Shown one piece after another: positions 10,490 to 21,000 of a stretch of 64,000 nucleotides of DNA. The notes beneath the pieces were generated by a model. The model made no database searches. It saw only the letters and a program-made list of their open reading frames with translations, and was not told the origin of the DNA. The stretch comes from Paramoeba atlantica (Eukaryota > Discosea). Every line of letters begins with the position of its first letter. Position 1 is the stretch's first letter. Location: NCBI GenBank assembly GCA_977017575.1, contig CDRNVI010000054.1:558001-622000 (forward strand). Reading direction: 5' to 3'. Position numbers and translations under genes: made by a program.

Positions 10490-11167
10490 AATCATTCTTC
10501 GCGTGGTTCATCGGACCATGCGGGGTCCTCGCGCCGCGTCCAGATCACATAACTCCCGAAGATTGCACTTCGGATCATGTGCTGTACACAGGAAGATGCC
10601 TCTTCTTCCCCATGGAATGGGACACTGACTCGTGAGGAGGTCGTGTTAGGCATTAAACACGCTCCTATTTCAAAAACTATCGAACAGCAGGGTACTTTTT
10701 CTGCACGAGGCTTGAACATTAACTGGTTGTATTTGTTTCGTTTGCGCCGATGCGCCTCAGCGAGGTTCTCTTCCCAAGGTATTGTGAGTTCGATAATTAA
10801 TATTTTTTCCCTTTGGTCCTCACCACGTACGGTGTCCCCGGCCCCGGGACTCTGGTACAAAAATGGTACTGTAGGGGCGTGCGCTAATGGGCTCGGGGGA
10901 TGACAAAAAAAATCGATAATGTATTCGCATACATTCTTGAGTTGCACCCAGCCATCTGGCCGCAACAACGATAGATCGTTTACCATCCAGTCCGGGGGGT
11001 TGCGCAGTCCCGGAATGTCAAAGTTGGCTTTCGAAGTGTACGGAAACTTTAGGAGATGAGTCGCGAGCTCTTGAAGCAGCAGATTATGTCGATAGGAGTA
11101 TCGTCCTTGTTCCAAGGATACGGTAGAGGAGGAGAGGACGTGACGCGGTGTTTGTATTTCTCTAGAA
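10490..11167 (-). pseudogene. RLE retrotransposon C-terminus (family A), 3' piece
   Basis: Read on the minus strand, 11167 to 10492 encodes the end of the same polyprotein that is complete at 18062-22648. It begins with a remnant of the CCHC knuckle (PRHVLSS) and goes on to LEQGRYSYRHNLLLQEL, LLRPDGWVQL and the nuclease core ELTIPWEENLAEAH. About 37 foreign residues interrupt the core between YII and ELT, and come from a small insertion at 10798-10907. The upstream part of the gene lies beyond the mariner element, at 12785 onward. The residues RPD...E..K match an RLE (PD-(D/E)xK) domain. The copy is broken by two insertions. Confidence 0.85.
10798..10907 (+). mobile_element. Truncated 3' end of family C retrotransposon
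   Basis: This matches the 3' end of the family C element at 31.77-31.99 kb (CACCACGTACGGTGTCCCCG, then GCGTGCGCTAATGGGCTCGG, GGGATGAC and an A-run), with an internal deletion of roughly 115 bp. It sits antisense inside the family A nuclease domain. The 7-bp sequence CGATAAT flanks both sides, at about 10784-10790 and 10913-10919, and looks like a target-site duplication. Confidence 0.75.
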
Positions 11168-12784
11168 CATCTGGGGTGCGAATCTAAAGGTGGGGGGGGG
11201 GTCTAAAATTCGTAAAAGTTGTCCAATTTTGGAAAATAATAGCGCATTGGATAGCTCTCACAGAGTTGTATGTTTTAGGATAGGTAGCATCCGGGGTTTG
11301 GGGGGTACCCCCCTTTCATGTAAGGGTCAAAAACACATATTGCAATACTTTATCTTTTTTTTTAGACGAAGGTAACTATATTTAGATATATTCGCCATCA
11401 TTTGTGCAAAGGGGCGATACTTTAGTGATGTCAATAATTTCTGTAATTTGGATTGCAAAAGACAATTAGTAACCACAGTGCCCCCCGTTCCGACTAATAA
11501 CAATTTCACAACGCTTCCTGAAACTCTTCAACGTTTTCTGAACCGTTGCAGAGTGGGTCTGTTTCAATTTAAGGAAAGACCCCTCAATGGCGGCTTCCAG
11601 ATGCTGTCGATTTCGGGGTCGAAGAAGATTTTTGTCTGTGTCCATCACAGACCACAAATTTTCGATCGGATTCAGGTCTGGAGATTTTGCAGGCCAGGGG
11701 AGAACGGAAATTCCTGTATCACGGAACGTGGCACGCGCCTTGTTGTGGGCCGGGCAGTTGTCCATGGCAATCGTGGCCGCTGGATGTCGCTTTAAATATT
11801 GAAGAAAGCCCCGTGGCTTTTTCATAGCCTGATCAAAAATTTCACCCGTAACGGTGAGTTTCTGGCCTTCTGAATTTCGAGGAGGGAAAATGTGGAGATG
11901 GAAGCCGTGTTTGAGGCTCACACCCATCCAAACCATAATCCCATTTCCGCCGTACCATGATTCTAGCTCGCCTCGTTGTTCCTTATGGGGGTCCGTCCTC
12001 CGACAAAGGTAAGTTCGCCCGGAACGCCCACGACCGCAAGTAAACTTCTTTTCGTCACAATAAACAAAATGAAGGAGTTGAGCGTCGCTCTTCTCGAGCA
12101 TCGCCTTACAAAATTGCAACCGTTTCTCCTTGTGTTCGAGTGTGAGTGATGGTCGTCGCCGAAGAGTGCGGAGCACAACGCCTTGCTTCTTCAATGTGTC
12201 GACTAGGGTCCGTCGACTGCAGGTGAATCCTTGGCTACGGATCTCTCGCAGAAGATCGCTCCAGCTCTCTACGCCGTAAACAAGGTCGCGATACCCCTCG
12301 TCGACAAGCTTGAGAGCCACATCCAGGAACGCAGGGGTAACCACCGTCGAGACACGCTCTCGGGATGCCGTTAACACGTCACCCGTAAGGGTAAAACGTT
12401 CAACCCAACGTTTTACAGTGTTCTCATGAACACCAAAGTGCTGCGCCGTAGCGGAGTACGATCCTGTGCGCTCGTATTCCGCCACCAAAAGCATGCGGTG
12501 ACTCTCTTTGACGGGGGCGGGGGAAGAATACGATCTATCGCTCAGTACTCCACGGGAAGTCCTCGAGCGAGCGCGCATTTGGGGCATTTTCTAGTAAAAA
12601 ATGTAATTCCTGCGAGGGAAAAAAGCGAAATGTGGTATCAAAAAATATGTACGTTAAAATCACAGGATTTTAATGCGCCTAAAACATACAACTCTGTGAG
12701 AGCTATCCAATGCGCTATTATTTTCCAAAATTGGACAACTTTTACGAATTTTAGACCCCCCCACCTTTAGACCCGCACCCCTGT
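11168..12784 (-). mobile_element. Tc1/mariner element with 110-bp TIRs
   Basis: Terminal inverted repeats of about 110 bp lie at 11170-11280 and 12675-12784. The outer end reads CAGGGGTGCGGGTCTAAAGG and the inner part contains CCAATGCGCTATTATTTTCC. The right end abuts a TA. The left outermost bases are slightly diverged. The single gene inside is complete. The element is inserted into a family A retrotransposon exactly within the zinc-knuckle coding region: CPI on one side and REIQTPRHVL on the other. Fragments of the same family occur at 2.6-3.0 kb and 26.0-26.7 kb. Confidence 0.9.
11466..12587 (-). CDS. Tc1/mariner-type DDE transposase
   Basis: Intact 373-residue transposase. It would bind the terminal repeats of its own element and catalyse cut-and-paste transposition into TA. 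Residues about 30-85 form helix-turn-helix DNA-binding modules (YSATAQHFGVHENTVKRWVE). The catalytic triad is visible: first Asp in VYCDEKKF, second Asp in AMDNCPAH, Glu in SPDLNPIENLW. By my count 32 residues separate the second Asp from the Glu, two fewer than in classical Tc1. The ATG (MPQMRARSRT) is about 90 bp inside the TIR, and the stop follows GHCGY next to the other TIR. No stop or frameshift is seen, so this is the only transposase in the window that may still work. Known family features; activity is inferred. Confidence 0.92.
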   Translation of the reverse strand: MPQMRARSRTSRGVLSDRSYSSPAPVKESHRMLLVAEYERTGSYSATAQHFGVHENTVKRWVERFTLTGDVLTASRERVSTVVTPAFLDVALKLVDEGYRDLVYGVESWSDLLREIRSQGFTCSRRTLVDTLKKQGVVLRTLRRRPSLTLEHKEKRLQFCKAMLEKSDAQLLHFVYCDEKKFTCGRGRSGRTYLCRRTDPHKEQRGELESWYGGNGIMVWMGVSLKHGFHLHIFPPRNSEGQKLTVTGEIFDQAMKKPRGFLQYLKRHPAATIAMDNCPAHNKARATFRDTGISVLPWPAKSPDLNPIENLWSVMDTDKNLLRPRNRQHLEAAIEGSFLKLKQTHSATVQKTLKSFRKRCEIVISRNGGHCGY

Positions 12785-13400
12785 ATGGGGCACGTCGTAT
12801 TTGAGTGTGATGATATTCCCCATCTGCGGAGAGCGGCGCAGGAGGGGAGAGGTGTCAGGGTCATAATCGATGCTGCAAATCGGGAAAGCTTATAGTTCTT
12901 TATTCCGTTTATCGCTGCCGCAAAATGTTTAGCTGTGTCAGGATCAACCGGTAGGACCCACCATTTTGAACTTATTGGGGCCCGTTTTTTCAGTTTCTGT
13001 AACGTGTTCGTTTCATACTGTTTGCGTAGGATGTCCTTGACTCGGTTGAAATCTGCAAGATCATCAAGAGTATAAGTTGCTGGTCTTATCAAGCCTCGGC
13101 GGGGTACATTCTTCTCTTCCTCTATTCGGGAGCGGAGGGATTGTAGCACATTCGGGTCACAAGAACTTTGCATATGGCAAAGAGCTTCCCCGGTCCAAAG
13201 GTGCCATAATTGCGATGCGCTTGTAAGATTCCATCCGCGTGAGGTATATAAGCTTTCAGTACTGGTGGCAGAGGCAAAGTTCATCCACTTCTTGATATGG
13301 TGGGTGGCTCTCTTTTGTAGCCTCTCACTGAATGAGTAAGGCTAGCATGAACAACGAATTGAAAGCGCAATTCGGATAGGACGGCATGTTGGTAGATCCA
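12785..13400 (-). pseudogene. Family A retrotransposon, region between RT and RLE
   Basis: Minus-strand coding of the post-RT region: LYTSRGWNLTSASQLW, then SRIEEEKN, RGLIRPATYTLDDL, KRAPISSKWWVLP and LSRFAASIMTLTPLP, ending in CPI at the mariner insertion. It aligns with residues of the intact copy (LYTERGWNLKSLSKLW to LWGLRRASVTCPIC). A frame change separates it from the next piece at about 13281. At about 13380-13400 it joins directly to family C sequence. Confidence 0.85.
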
Positions 13401-15150
13401 TAGTTTGGATGAGAACCTTTGGATTAAACCTACCTTTGGATTAGACCCGTAGTGGATTAGGAGGTTTCTGAAGGCCTCCTTGACCTCCTTGTGGCGGGAG
13501 GCCTGGGTTTTCCCCTTAACCTTCTTACAATCCAGTGCGTGTACGCAAAACTCCTCGTTGCGGAGGGTTGCACCGCACACGCACTGGAGCTCAGGCTCCG
13601 AGGTACGGGCGACCAAGTACCGGAGACGGGCCGTAGTCTCCCACTGCGGGTCCCACATGTAGTACTCCGGCCGGTTGGGCCACGCATTCATCCACTTTGT
13701 GGAATGAACGTTCTGAATCTGCCGCATGCAGATCAGTTGCGTGGTGGATGGGCCTTTCAGTAGGGCCGCCTCGCAGAGGGAGCGACGCTGATCTTTAGTC
13801 GACTGGCCTTGAGGTAGGCCTTGCAGGACACATTTGGCCTTGGCCTGCATGCCCTCGGCCTTATGCTCAAAAGGGATGTTAAGCCCTAGTGACTTAATCT
13901 CCCCTTGCATTGCCTCCAGGGCCGCCCCGCACACCTTGGGCTCCCCTGCAAAGGTAACATCATCCAGAGACGCCCAGACTTTGAGGGTTCCAGGGAATTT
14001 AGCAGCCACTTTGGCTATGGCCCCGTGTATCCCTATGGCGAATAGGATAGGAGCCATAGGATCACCTTGCTTAACCCCTCTGGAACTTATAATAGATGTA
14101 CCTTCCCCCAAGTGGAGAGAGCTAGCCTTCCCGTAGCTAAAGAGGGTGATACCCTCCAGAGGGAGTAGCTTCGGGTCCCCCTCCAGGGCCCGGAAGATGA
14201 CAGACCGCGAGATATTGAAAGCATTTTCCAGGTCCGCAGCCACTATGATTTCATCGGGCCTGTCCCGGAAGTGCTGTATATAATATGTTCACACCCTTGG
14301 GTGTATCGTGCTCCGAACTGGAGTCCTTGGAAGAATGTGGGGAGGTGTTCTCTCACTTTCTCCGGGGCCAGAAGACCGGCGACCTTCAGAAGGCATTCCC
14401 CCATCGCTATGGGGCGGTACGAGGAGTGATGTCCAGCTGGGGCGCCCGGCTTGGTAAATAGTTTCAACGATGCCCCCGTAAGCAGCTCGCGCATCGAGGG
14501 ACGGAGAGAGTTGGTTAGTATTCCATGTATGATCCACGTGACTGTGTCACGTGGACCGTCGTCCATTAGAACTGGGGTTACGAGTTCTTTAGTCCACCCC
14601 GTCGGGCCCGGGGCGCGAAGCGGTGCCAGGCTTTGGGCCTTTCTAGCTACATCCGCAGGGGAAGGCAGGGACCCGTGTCGGTCCTTATTGTAGAGATATT
14701 TCCCCGTGGTGTAGGGTCCCCCAGAAGGATGAAGTCGTTTGGCTTGTGCAAGGGCTGCCGCGGGATTGGCCGGTGGGTCGAGCGGTGCCTCCAGAATTTT
14801 GGCGGCTCTCGAGAAAGCTTCTGCTCTAATCAGTTCCGTCGCGCGTTTGACCGCCGACATAGGGGAGCCATTGGCCGGGTTGGGGGTGGTCGGGGCCGAG
14901 GTTTCTGAGCCCTCAAGGTGAGCTCGCATGCGTAGTTCGCGTGCAAGCTGTCTTTGCGATAGCTTGTCCTCCGGGAAGAAAAGGAAGCGCTTAACAGCGA
15001 GAAGGAGATTCCAAGCCGTCTTTATCTTCCCCTGTTCAGATTTCCCTAGGAAGTCGTGGCATACACTTAGCACGTACTCTCTCCATGCGGGACATTGAAT
15101 AGCGTACATTATCACAGCTCCATAAACACGCTAGATACCGGTCCCAAGCC
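13400..15150 (-). pseudogene. Family C retrotransposon RT part, chimeric with family A
   Basis: Minus-strand frames 15115-14243 and 14243-13400 match the RT of the family C copy at 27.7-32.0 kb. The N-terminal part has YAIQCPAWREYV and APGPTGWTKELVTPV (the RT entry region, which the other C copy has lost). RT motif A is AADLENAF, motif B RGVKQGDPMAPILF, motif C SLDDVTF. A frameshift lies just before motif A and an internal deletion removes the thumb (GLN joined to IPFE). The zinc knuckle CVCGATLRNEEFCVHALDC remains. After NLLIHYGS the frame runs into family A (SSKLWIYQHAVLSELRF). The 3' nuclease of family C is absent, which 5' truncation cannot explain. Confidence 0.85.
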
Positions 15151-15408
15151 CGTCGTTCTCGTGAACAAAAAACGAGAAAGTGTGAGGGAAGAGCGCAAAT
15201 CAAACGCAATATTAAACTTATAAGTTACTGAAATAAGCGGATGATAAAAAACAAAGGGCCTGTATTTCTTTCTTGAACTCATTATTTACAAGTCCACTTA
15301 TTTATTCATCTACTTTACGTATTGCTTTTCTCCAAAATTCTAATAATAAGGAAATGCTTGGGAATCGGCCTGGCACGACATACTGCGCAGCCCTCTATTA
15401 ATAATCAA
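15151..15408. other. No gene recognised
   Basis: Short AT-rich stretch between the chimeric retrotransposon and the minisatellite. It probably includes the 5' flank of the element; no motif supports a sharper call. Confidence 0.4.
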
Positions 15409-15585
15409 ATTCGAGGTCTTTTCGAAGACTCCGTGTCCGGAGGGTGCACGCTCCGGAGGTAGTCATCTGCCTCCGAGGTCATTCGTGACTCCCTCCCCTC
15501 GGGCATGTGTTCCGAATCATGTTTGGTATAGTATTCGAGGTCTTCTTGTAGACTCCGTGTCCGGAGGGTGCACGCTCCGGAGGTA

Positions 15586-16488
15586 CAGTAAACGTCACTA
15601 TTCTCAGAATGCTCAGTTGTACGTTGACACAGAAAAAACGGCTTTTTTGTCGTTTTTCGTCACTATTCTCAGAATTGGTCTGTTGAACGTTGACAGGCAC
15701 TTTTTTATGAGGTCAAATCCCAATTCTCATTTTTAAAAAAGAAAACGTTTCGCAAGAAACACGTTAGCAGCGGAGCAACTGGCCGCTTTGGGTGCACAAA
15801 AATGACCCCCAGTGATCTCCAACTATCTCCTCGGTTTACGGAGTCGCCGCTCTATCAGTAGAACACCGCGCAGTCAAACAGCGCCAGTTTTCCTTTTGTG
15901 TAATAGCGTTTTGTTTTCAGAAAAACAAAGTTTCATTACTCGTAGTCACTTAAATCAATGTTGTCTTTTCTTTTTTTGGTCTCACTAAGACATTTGTGTG
16001 CCAGTAATAGACCCCCCCCGCAACAGAGATTGGACGATTTTTCGGCTGACCCTCAGTAACAGAGATTTGGTTCGGGAGGGTGGTTGGAGGGGGGGGGGGT
16101 GTTTGGGCGGGTGGGGGTCGCTGGGCTGGGTGAGGGTGGTTGCGCGGGAGCGAATGGCGTAGTTGCGGGGTTGTCAGGGCAGAAAATCAACGAACTCGTG
16201 AGTAAAAAAGGTTTTTTCCCACCAAAAAAGCATACCCCCCCAGTAACGGAGATTTGGCCATTCGGGTCCAAACTCTCCAGTGAGTGAAGATGAAGCAGTG
16301 AGTTAATCATTGAGAAAACGAAAGCGCTTTTTTTTCAATTCTCATTTTTGAGTGTAAAATTGAATTGAACGTTGACACATGACAGAAGCTCCATTCTCAT
16401 TTTTCAAGGTGCATTCTCATTTTAGCCAGTTGTACGTTGACAGCCCAATTCTCATTTTTAGCGACTCTCAGAATAGTGACGTTTACTG
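15586..16488. mobile_element. MITE inserted in minisatellite at TA
   Basis: The ends are CAGTAAACGTCACTATTCT at 15586 and its near-exact reverse complement ending CGTTTACTG at 16488. TA flanks both sides (15584-15585 and 16489-16490), and removing the insert plus one TA restores the minisatellite phrase GGAGGTAGTCATC. It is non-coding, 903 bp, with GTTGTACGTTGACA-like motifs repeated inside. TA duplication points to Tc1/mariner mobilisation. Confidence 0.88.
16005..16265. mobile_element. Nested C-rich MITE
   Basis: GACCCCCCCCGCAACAGAG on the left and CCCCCCCAGTAACGGAGATT on the right resemble the 'CAGTAAGAGAGATTTGG' repeats of the MITE at 37.8-38.3 kb. It lies inside the 15586-16488 MITE. 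The ends here are in direct rather than clean inverted order, so the exact limits are uncertain. Confidence 0.45.
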
Positions 16489-16774
16489 TAGTCATCTGCC
16501 TCCGAGGTCATTCGTGACTCCCTCCCCTCGGGCATGTGTTCCGAATCATGTTTGGTATAGTATTCGAGGTCTTCTTGTAGACTCCGTGTCCCGAGGGTGC
16601 ACGCTCCGGAGGTAGTTATCTGCCTCCGAGGTTATTCGTGACTCCCTCCCCTCGGGCATGTGTTCCGAATCATGTTTGGTATGGTATTCGAGGTCTTCTT
16701 GTAGACTCCGTGTCCCGAGGGTGCACGCTCCGGAGGTAGTCATCTGCCTCCGAGGTCATTCGTGACTCCCTCCC

Positions 16775-17188
16775 TGGTTTATTAAGACAGCGTCGTTAAT
16801 CCATTTCTGTTCGAACTATTTCTCATGTTACTCGTATTACGACTTGATGCAATGTCGCTGTTACGAGACTGTGGTTCTGCAGCATTTCGATGTCCAGGTA
16901 TCCATCTTATGCTGAGGTGTAACTTCTTTTCTACCTTCCATTTCGAAATAAATCTTACGATCGAGAAAAAGCGAGACACTGCGATATCTTTTCGCAATTT
17001 CGATTTTTGTGGCGATGTTTGTCTGTGGCGAGAGCCATTCTTTATTGTGCAACAATTTCGAAAGTTCCGTGTAGTTCAAAAAAAGGTACTTTGTCTGAGA
17101 AATGTTTCCGAACAACGCGGTATAAACCACTAAAAACAATGTCTAAAAATAATTAACTTTCATTATATAAATTGCCTTCTCACTTTAC
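16775..17188. repeat. Duplicated upstream region of LRR subfamily
   Basis: From TGGTTTATTAAGACAGCGTC to the LRR start, this segment is almost identical to 34617-35030. It is therefore part of the duplicated block that carries the KRRK subfamily gene and may contain its promoter or splice signals. The left break coincides with the end of the minisatellite in this copy. Confidence 0.8.
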
Positions 17189-17696
17189 ATGCGGCGCTTA
17201 ACCCTACGCACTATCGTGCAGCTCACATGTTCGGATATTCAGGAACCGTCGACTAAACGACGTAAAGTCGAAAGCCCAATACCTTCCAACACTCATTCTG
17301 CTGAAGAAACTACAAAGACGAGATCGCGTATTGCTAAAGTGAGCGCTGCGAATTTACCTCAAGAGTATCAACTCGTTCGTCTCCTCGCGGAAGTCCACAA
17401 CTTGGACGAATCGTGGAGTCTTCACACGCCAGCATGCGAGTGGGAAGGTGTGAGTTGTAACGAGCGGGAAGAAGTCAGCCACGTGAGATGGACCCAACGA
17501 GATTTGTCAGGTACTATGAACTTGATTTATCTCCCACATAGTTTGTACGATTTTGATGTGCTTGGGAACGCGCTAGAAGGGACAGTGCCTCTCACGCGCT
17601 TGCCTTCGGAACTGCGATCACTAACTCTGTACGAAAATCGGTTTGCAGGCGAGTTGGACCTGACTTCTCTTCCGCACTGCTTCGAAGATTTGGCGA
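17189..17696 (+). pseudogene. LRR gene (KRRKVES subfamily), 5' half, split by insertion
   Basis: The ATG at 17189 (MRRLTLRTIVQLTCSDIQ) is followed by TKRRKVES, the cap NLPQEYQLVRLLAEV and CEWEGVSC, then LRRs up to HCFEDLA. At 17697 the LRR frame stops matching its paralogues (35031, 44280, 51949) and retrotransposon sequence begins. The rest of the gene reappears at about 22733. The coding part that remains is undamaged, so the insertion itself is what destroyed the gene. Confidence 0.9.
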
Positions 17697-18000
17697 TAAA
17701 GATACAGTTTCTGTACCTTGTTGTTCATCCTTTCTTTCCCCGGCAACGGGCATACTCTTACTGTATTTTCATGCCCGTTGCCGGCCGGCACTAACTACAC
17801 TACTACTCCAAGCTAAGCATCCATCCCGACTCGCTACGTCGGTGAAACCCCTCAGTTCATCGACGGAAATGGGACCAAAACCACTACGAGCCACAGAGGA
17901 AGACGTAACGCAGGCTCTTGCAACTTTTCACCGGGGGTCATCGGGTGGCGCTTTTGGGCTACGCCCTGAACACGTACAAGTGGCACTAGAGAACACAACG
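17697..18000 (+). mobile_element. 5' end of a family D-like retrotransposon
   Basis: It starts ATAAAGATACAGTTTCTGTA, a terminus shared with 18001 and 25420. A GC-rich leader follows, with an inverted pair around GCAACGGGCAT / ATGCCCGTTGC. The end encodes GPKPLRATEEDV, FHRGSSGGAFGLRPEHV, the segment just before the RT palm in the family whose palm is seen at 40.8 and 48.3 kb. Only this 304-bp piece is present. The family A element begins at once after it. Confidence 0.65.
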
Positions 18001-21000
18001 ATAAAGATACAGTTTCTGTACCTTGTTGTTGTTGTTTTTTTTTCTAAACTGTATCTCCAACATGTCCGACAATCCCACTTCTCCGCGGAATGTTGACGAT
18101 GCGCTGCCGGACCTCCCTCGAGCTTCCGGCGGCGTACAGACGCAAACCCTGCACTTCGTCCACAGCAGATCACGGCCCGTTAAGATACGACGCCTCACTG
18201 ACCTGCATTGGACGTATTTCCCGGACATTAAGACCGCGAGCCAATGGTCCATAGTCAGACAAAGAATTCCATCCCGACAAGGTGCGGAAGTAGCTATCAC
18301 GAAACTGCTGAGTAAGTGTGCATCAGCACACGATCTCGTAGCTGAACACACCACCTTTGAGGAGCTCGTGGAGCATAACGCGTGCGACTATATAAAGGTT
18401 ACGAGGAATGAACACCCCTACACCATCTCCCTGCACCCAAACTGGGTCTCGATGCACACCGACCCTGCCCTCAGCCTGCGAGACAAGTATTCCACCCCAA
18501 GCACGCTAAATAAGGCAGCCCTGAAGGCCATACAGGGAAGAGAAATATCGGGACTGAAGCACATAAAAATCGAGCTCATAAGAAACCAGGAAACACCAAG
18601 CACTGAAACCGCGGAATACGAGAAGCCGCGCAGGATAGAAGAATCCCCTCATAAAATCGCTCCCCCACGAACGCCAAAGCCCCAGAAGGGTAAAACTGAT
18701 CAACACAAGGGACCATGCAAGCACCGCTGCTTGAGCAAACTCTCCTGTGCTCACAAGTGCTGTAAAATCTATGGACCGCTGCCGAGTGAGGACGCTACAT
18801 ATTGCTCATCAGAAGGAGCACTGCCACCTGAGATCGTCCCAGAAGGAACTGCAAATAACACCAACCCAGGAGATCCAAGTAAATATACGCCGGAAAGCAC
18901 CTCTTCGGAACCTGCGACACATACAAAATGCAACACACATGCGTCGAACGGTCACCGCAAACCTACCGTACATGATGAACCTTCCGCCCCGCATCCATGT
19001 CGTCATTCCTGCAAGAACAAAGCTACGTGCGGACATCTATGTTGTAAACGAGGCATTAAATCTTCGCATCTGGACTTTCCAACTTCCGCGACTTCTACAA
19101 ATGAAAATCTACAAACGAAGCTATGCAACGCAATATCACGGGAGGGCGCTCATACAACTTTAGAACGCGGGTTAAACCCGGCAACACAACCTCCACCTGA
19201 TGTCCAAATGGTCCCACCTGCCGAGGGAACCCAAACAGAGGGGGCCGACGTCAACCAGAACTCCGTAGCACCAAACCTCAACGACAACGATAGTGATTTC
19301 CTACTGAAAGCTGCTAAATTGGCTGGTTGGGCCATGCGTAACGTTATAAACTTCTACCGCCTTCCCAATACTAGCATCAACGGACCAACAAACGGGAACC
19401 AACATACTGTGCAAATAACGGATGCGACGTGCACTGACAACAAAGATAGCACTATGCACAACCCTGCGCCACTCCCTGACGCGACGCCTAGCAGTGCAGC
19501 GCATTACCCACAGAACACCGTACACGTGGAACCATGTCGCCACCGATGCTCGGCCAAGCTACGCTGTCTGCATAAATGCTGTAAGATATATGGACCGCTT
19601 AGGTACAATGAGCCCCTCGTCCGACCTTCTCCTCTTCCTCCTCCTTCGCACACTACGGAACTTCGAGTTCCATCATGGGATGAAACCAGCGAAAGGGAGC
19701 GCCTCCATCTGCTTGAACAACACAAAACCATAACAGGGGGGAAAATGTGCCTAAAGCTTAACGACGATCAATGGAAGGCGGTTGAAAACAAGGCATACGA
19801 TACATGCCGAAGGCTGCAATATCCAACAGTAGACACCCCGGAAATCGCAGTGAAAAACGCAGAACTCCTGGGTGCCTCTCTGGCAGTGGCGGCATACGAA
19901 ATTGCACAAGAGATTAACCCCACTAAAGGTTTCCTCACGCGATCGAAACGCGGACACGCCCGATTCAAGCACCGGCCACTTTCGTCTGAAAATGCAGCCC
20001 ACGAAATGACGAAACACATACGCAACCAAAAGAAATCACTACGCTACACACACGGAACGGAACGCCAAGAGCTCCGTCGCTGCATTAAGGAAAGTGAGAA
20101 GCTAGAGAAAACATACACAGAAGAGGCCAAAGCACATAGGAAACAGCTAGAAAGACAATGGGCCCATAGCAGATTCACGCGGAACCCGTGGACAGCAGCA
20201 TCCGAGGCCTTGGACCGCCCCTCGACCTCCGCCACCGCCGAATATCCTGAATGCGATTTGCCTACGATAGAAAAATATTTCACAGAAAGCACAGCACCTC
20301 CCGCCGAAGAGCATCGCCTGCCGCCGAACAACGTACTTGGTCCTCTACCCATCAACGAAATGGAATGGTCTCCACTGACCGCGCAAGATGTCGCAGACGC
20401 GCTCAGCAGCAAAAGAAGCGCAAGCGCGCCAGGGCGTGATACGATTACAAACGCACTTCTAAAATAATGCAAATACCTGTACCCCCGTATAGCGAACACG
20501 TTTAATGATCTTCTGCGCTACGGCGTCTGCCCGCCATGCTGGTCCTCCGCCGTAGTTAAACTCATTCACAAAGGAGGCGAAAAACACATCCCGAAAAACT
20601 GGAGACCTATCTCCCTGACTAGCGCTCTAGGCAAACTTTTCAATAGCATGATCGGACACCAAATTTTGACGCATACCGTGTCCTCCGGCCTCCTAGATAC
20701 AAGCGTTCAAAAAGGCTTTCTTCCGAAGATGAGTGGTACACTGGAACACACGCAAGCTCTCTCCGAAATATTACAATATTACCGCCGAAACAAAAGGCAA
20801 TATTGTCTCACGCAGTTTGATCTCAGCAATGCATTCGGCTCGGTCCCCCATAACATCATCTTCGAGGCACTGCGATGGGCAAACGTCTCGCCACAAATCG
20901 TGTCCTACGTTGAAAGCATGTATTCACATGCGGAAATGCGTATTAAGTGTGTCGAAGGTTTGTCACGTGTTATACCGATACACAGAGGCGTACTACAAGG

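Larger units (their letters stand above)
15409..16774. repeat. 124-bp minisatellite, interrupted
   Basis: The unit runs from GTAGTCATCTGCCTCCGAGG to CACGCTCCGGAGG and is 124 bp long, measured between 15460 and 15584 and again between 16613 and 16737. About one and a half units precede a 0.9-kb insertion and two and a quarter follow it. Units differ by few bases. The repeat is rich in CTCCGGAG-type palindromes. No transcript or protein is evident. Confidence 0.85.

Noticed and set aside
15409-16774. CRISPR-like array
   Set aside because: The repeat is 124 bp with no unique spacers, no cas genes are near and the host is eukaryotic; it is a minisatellite.
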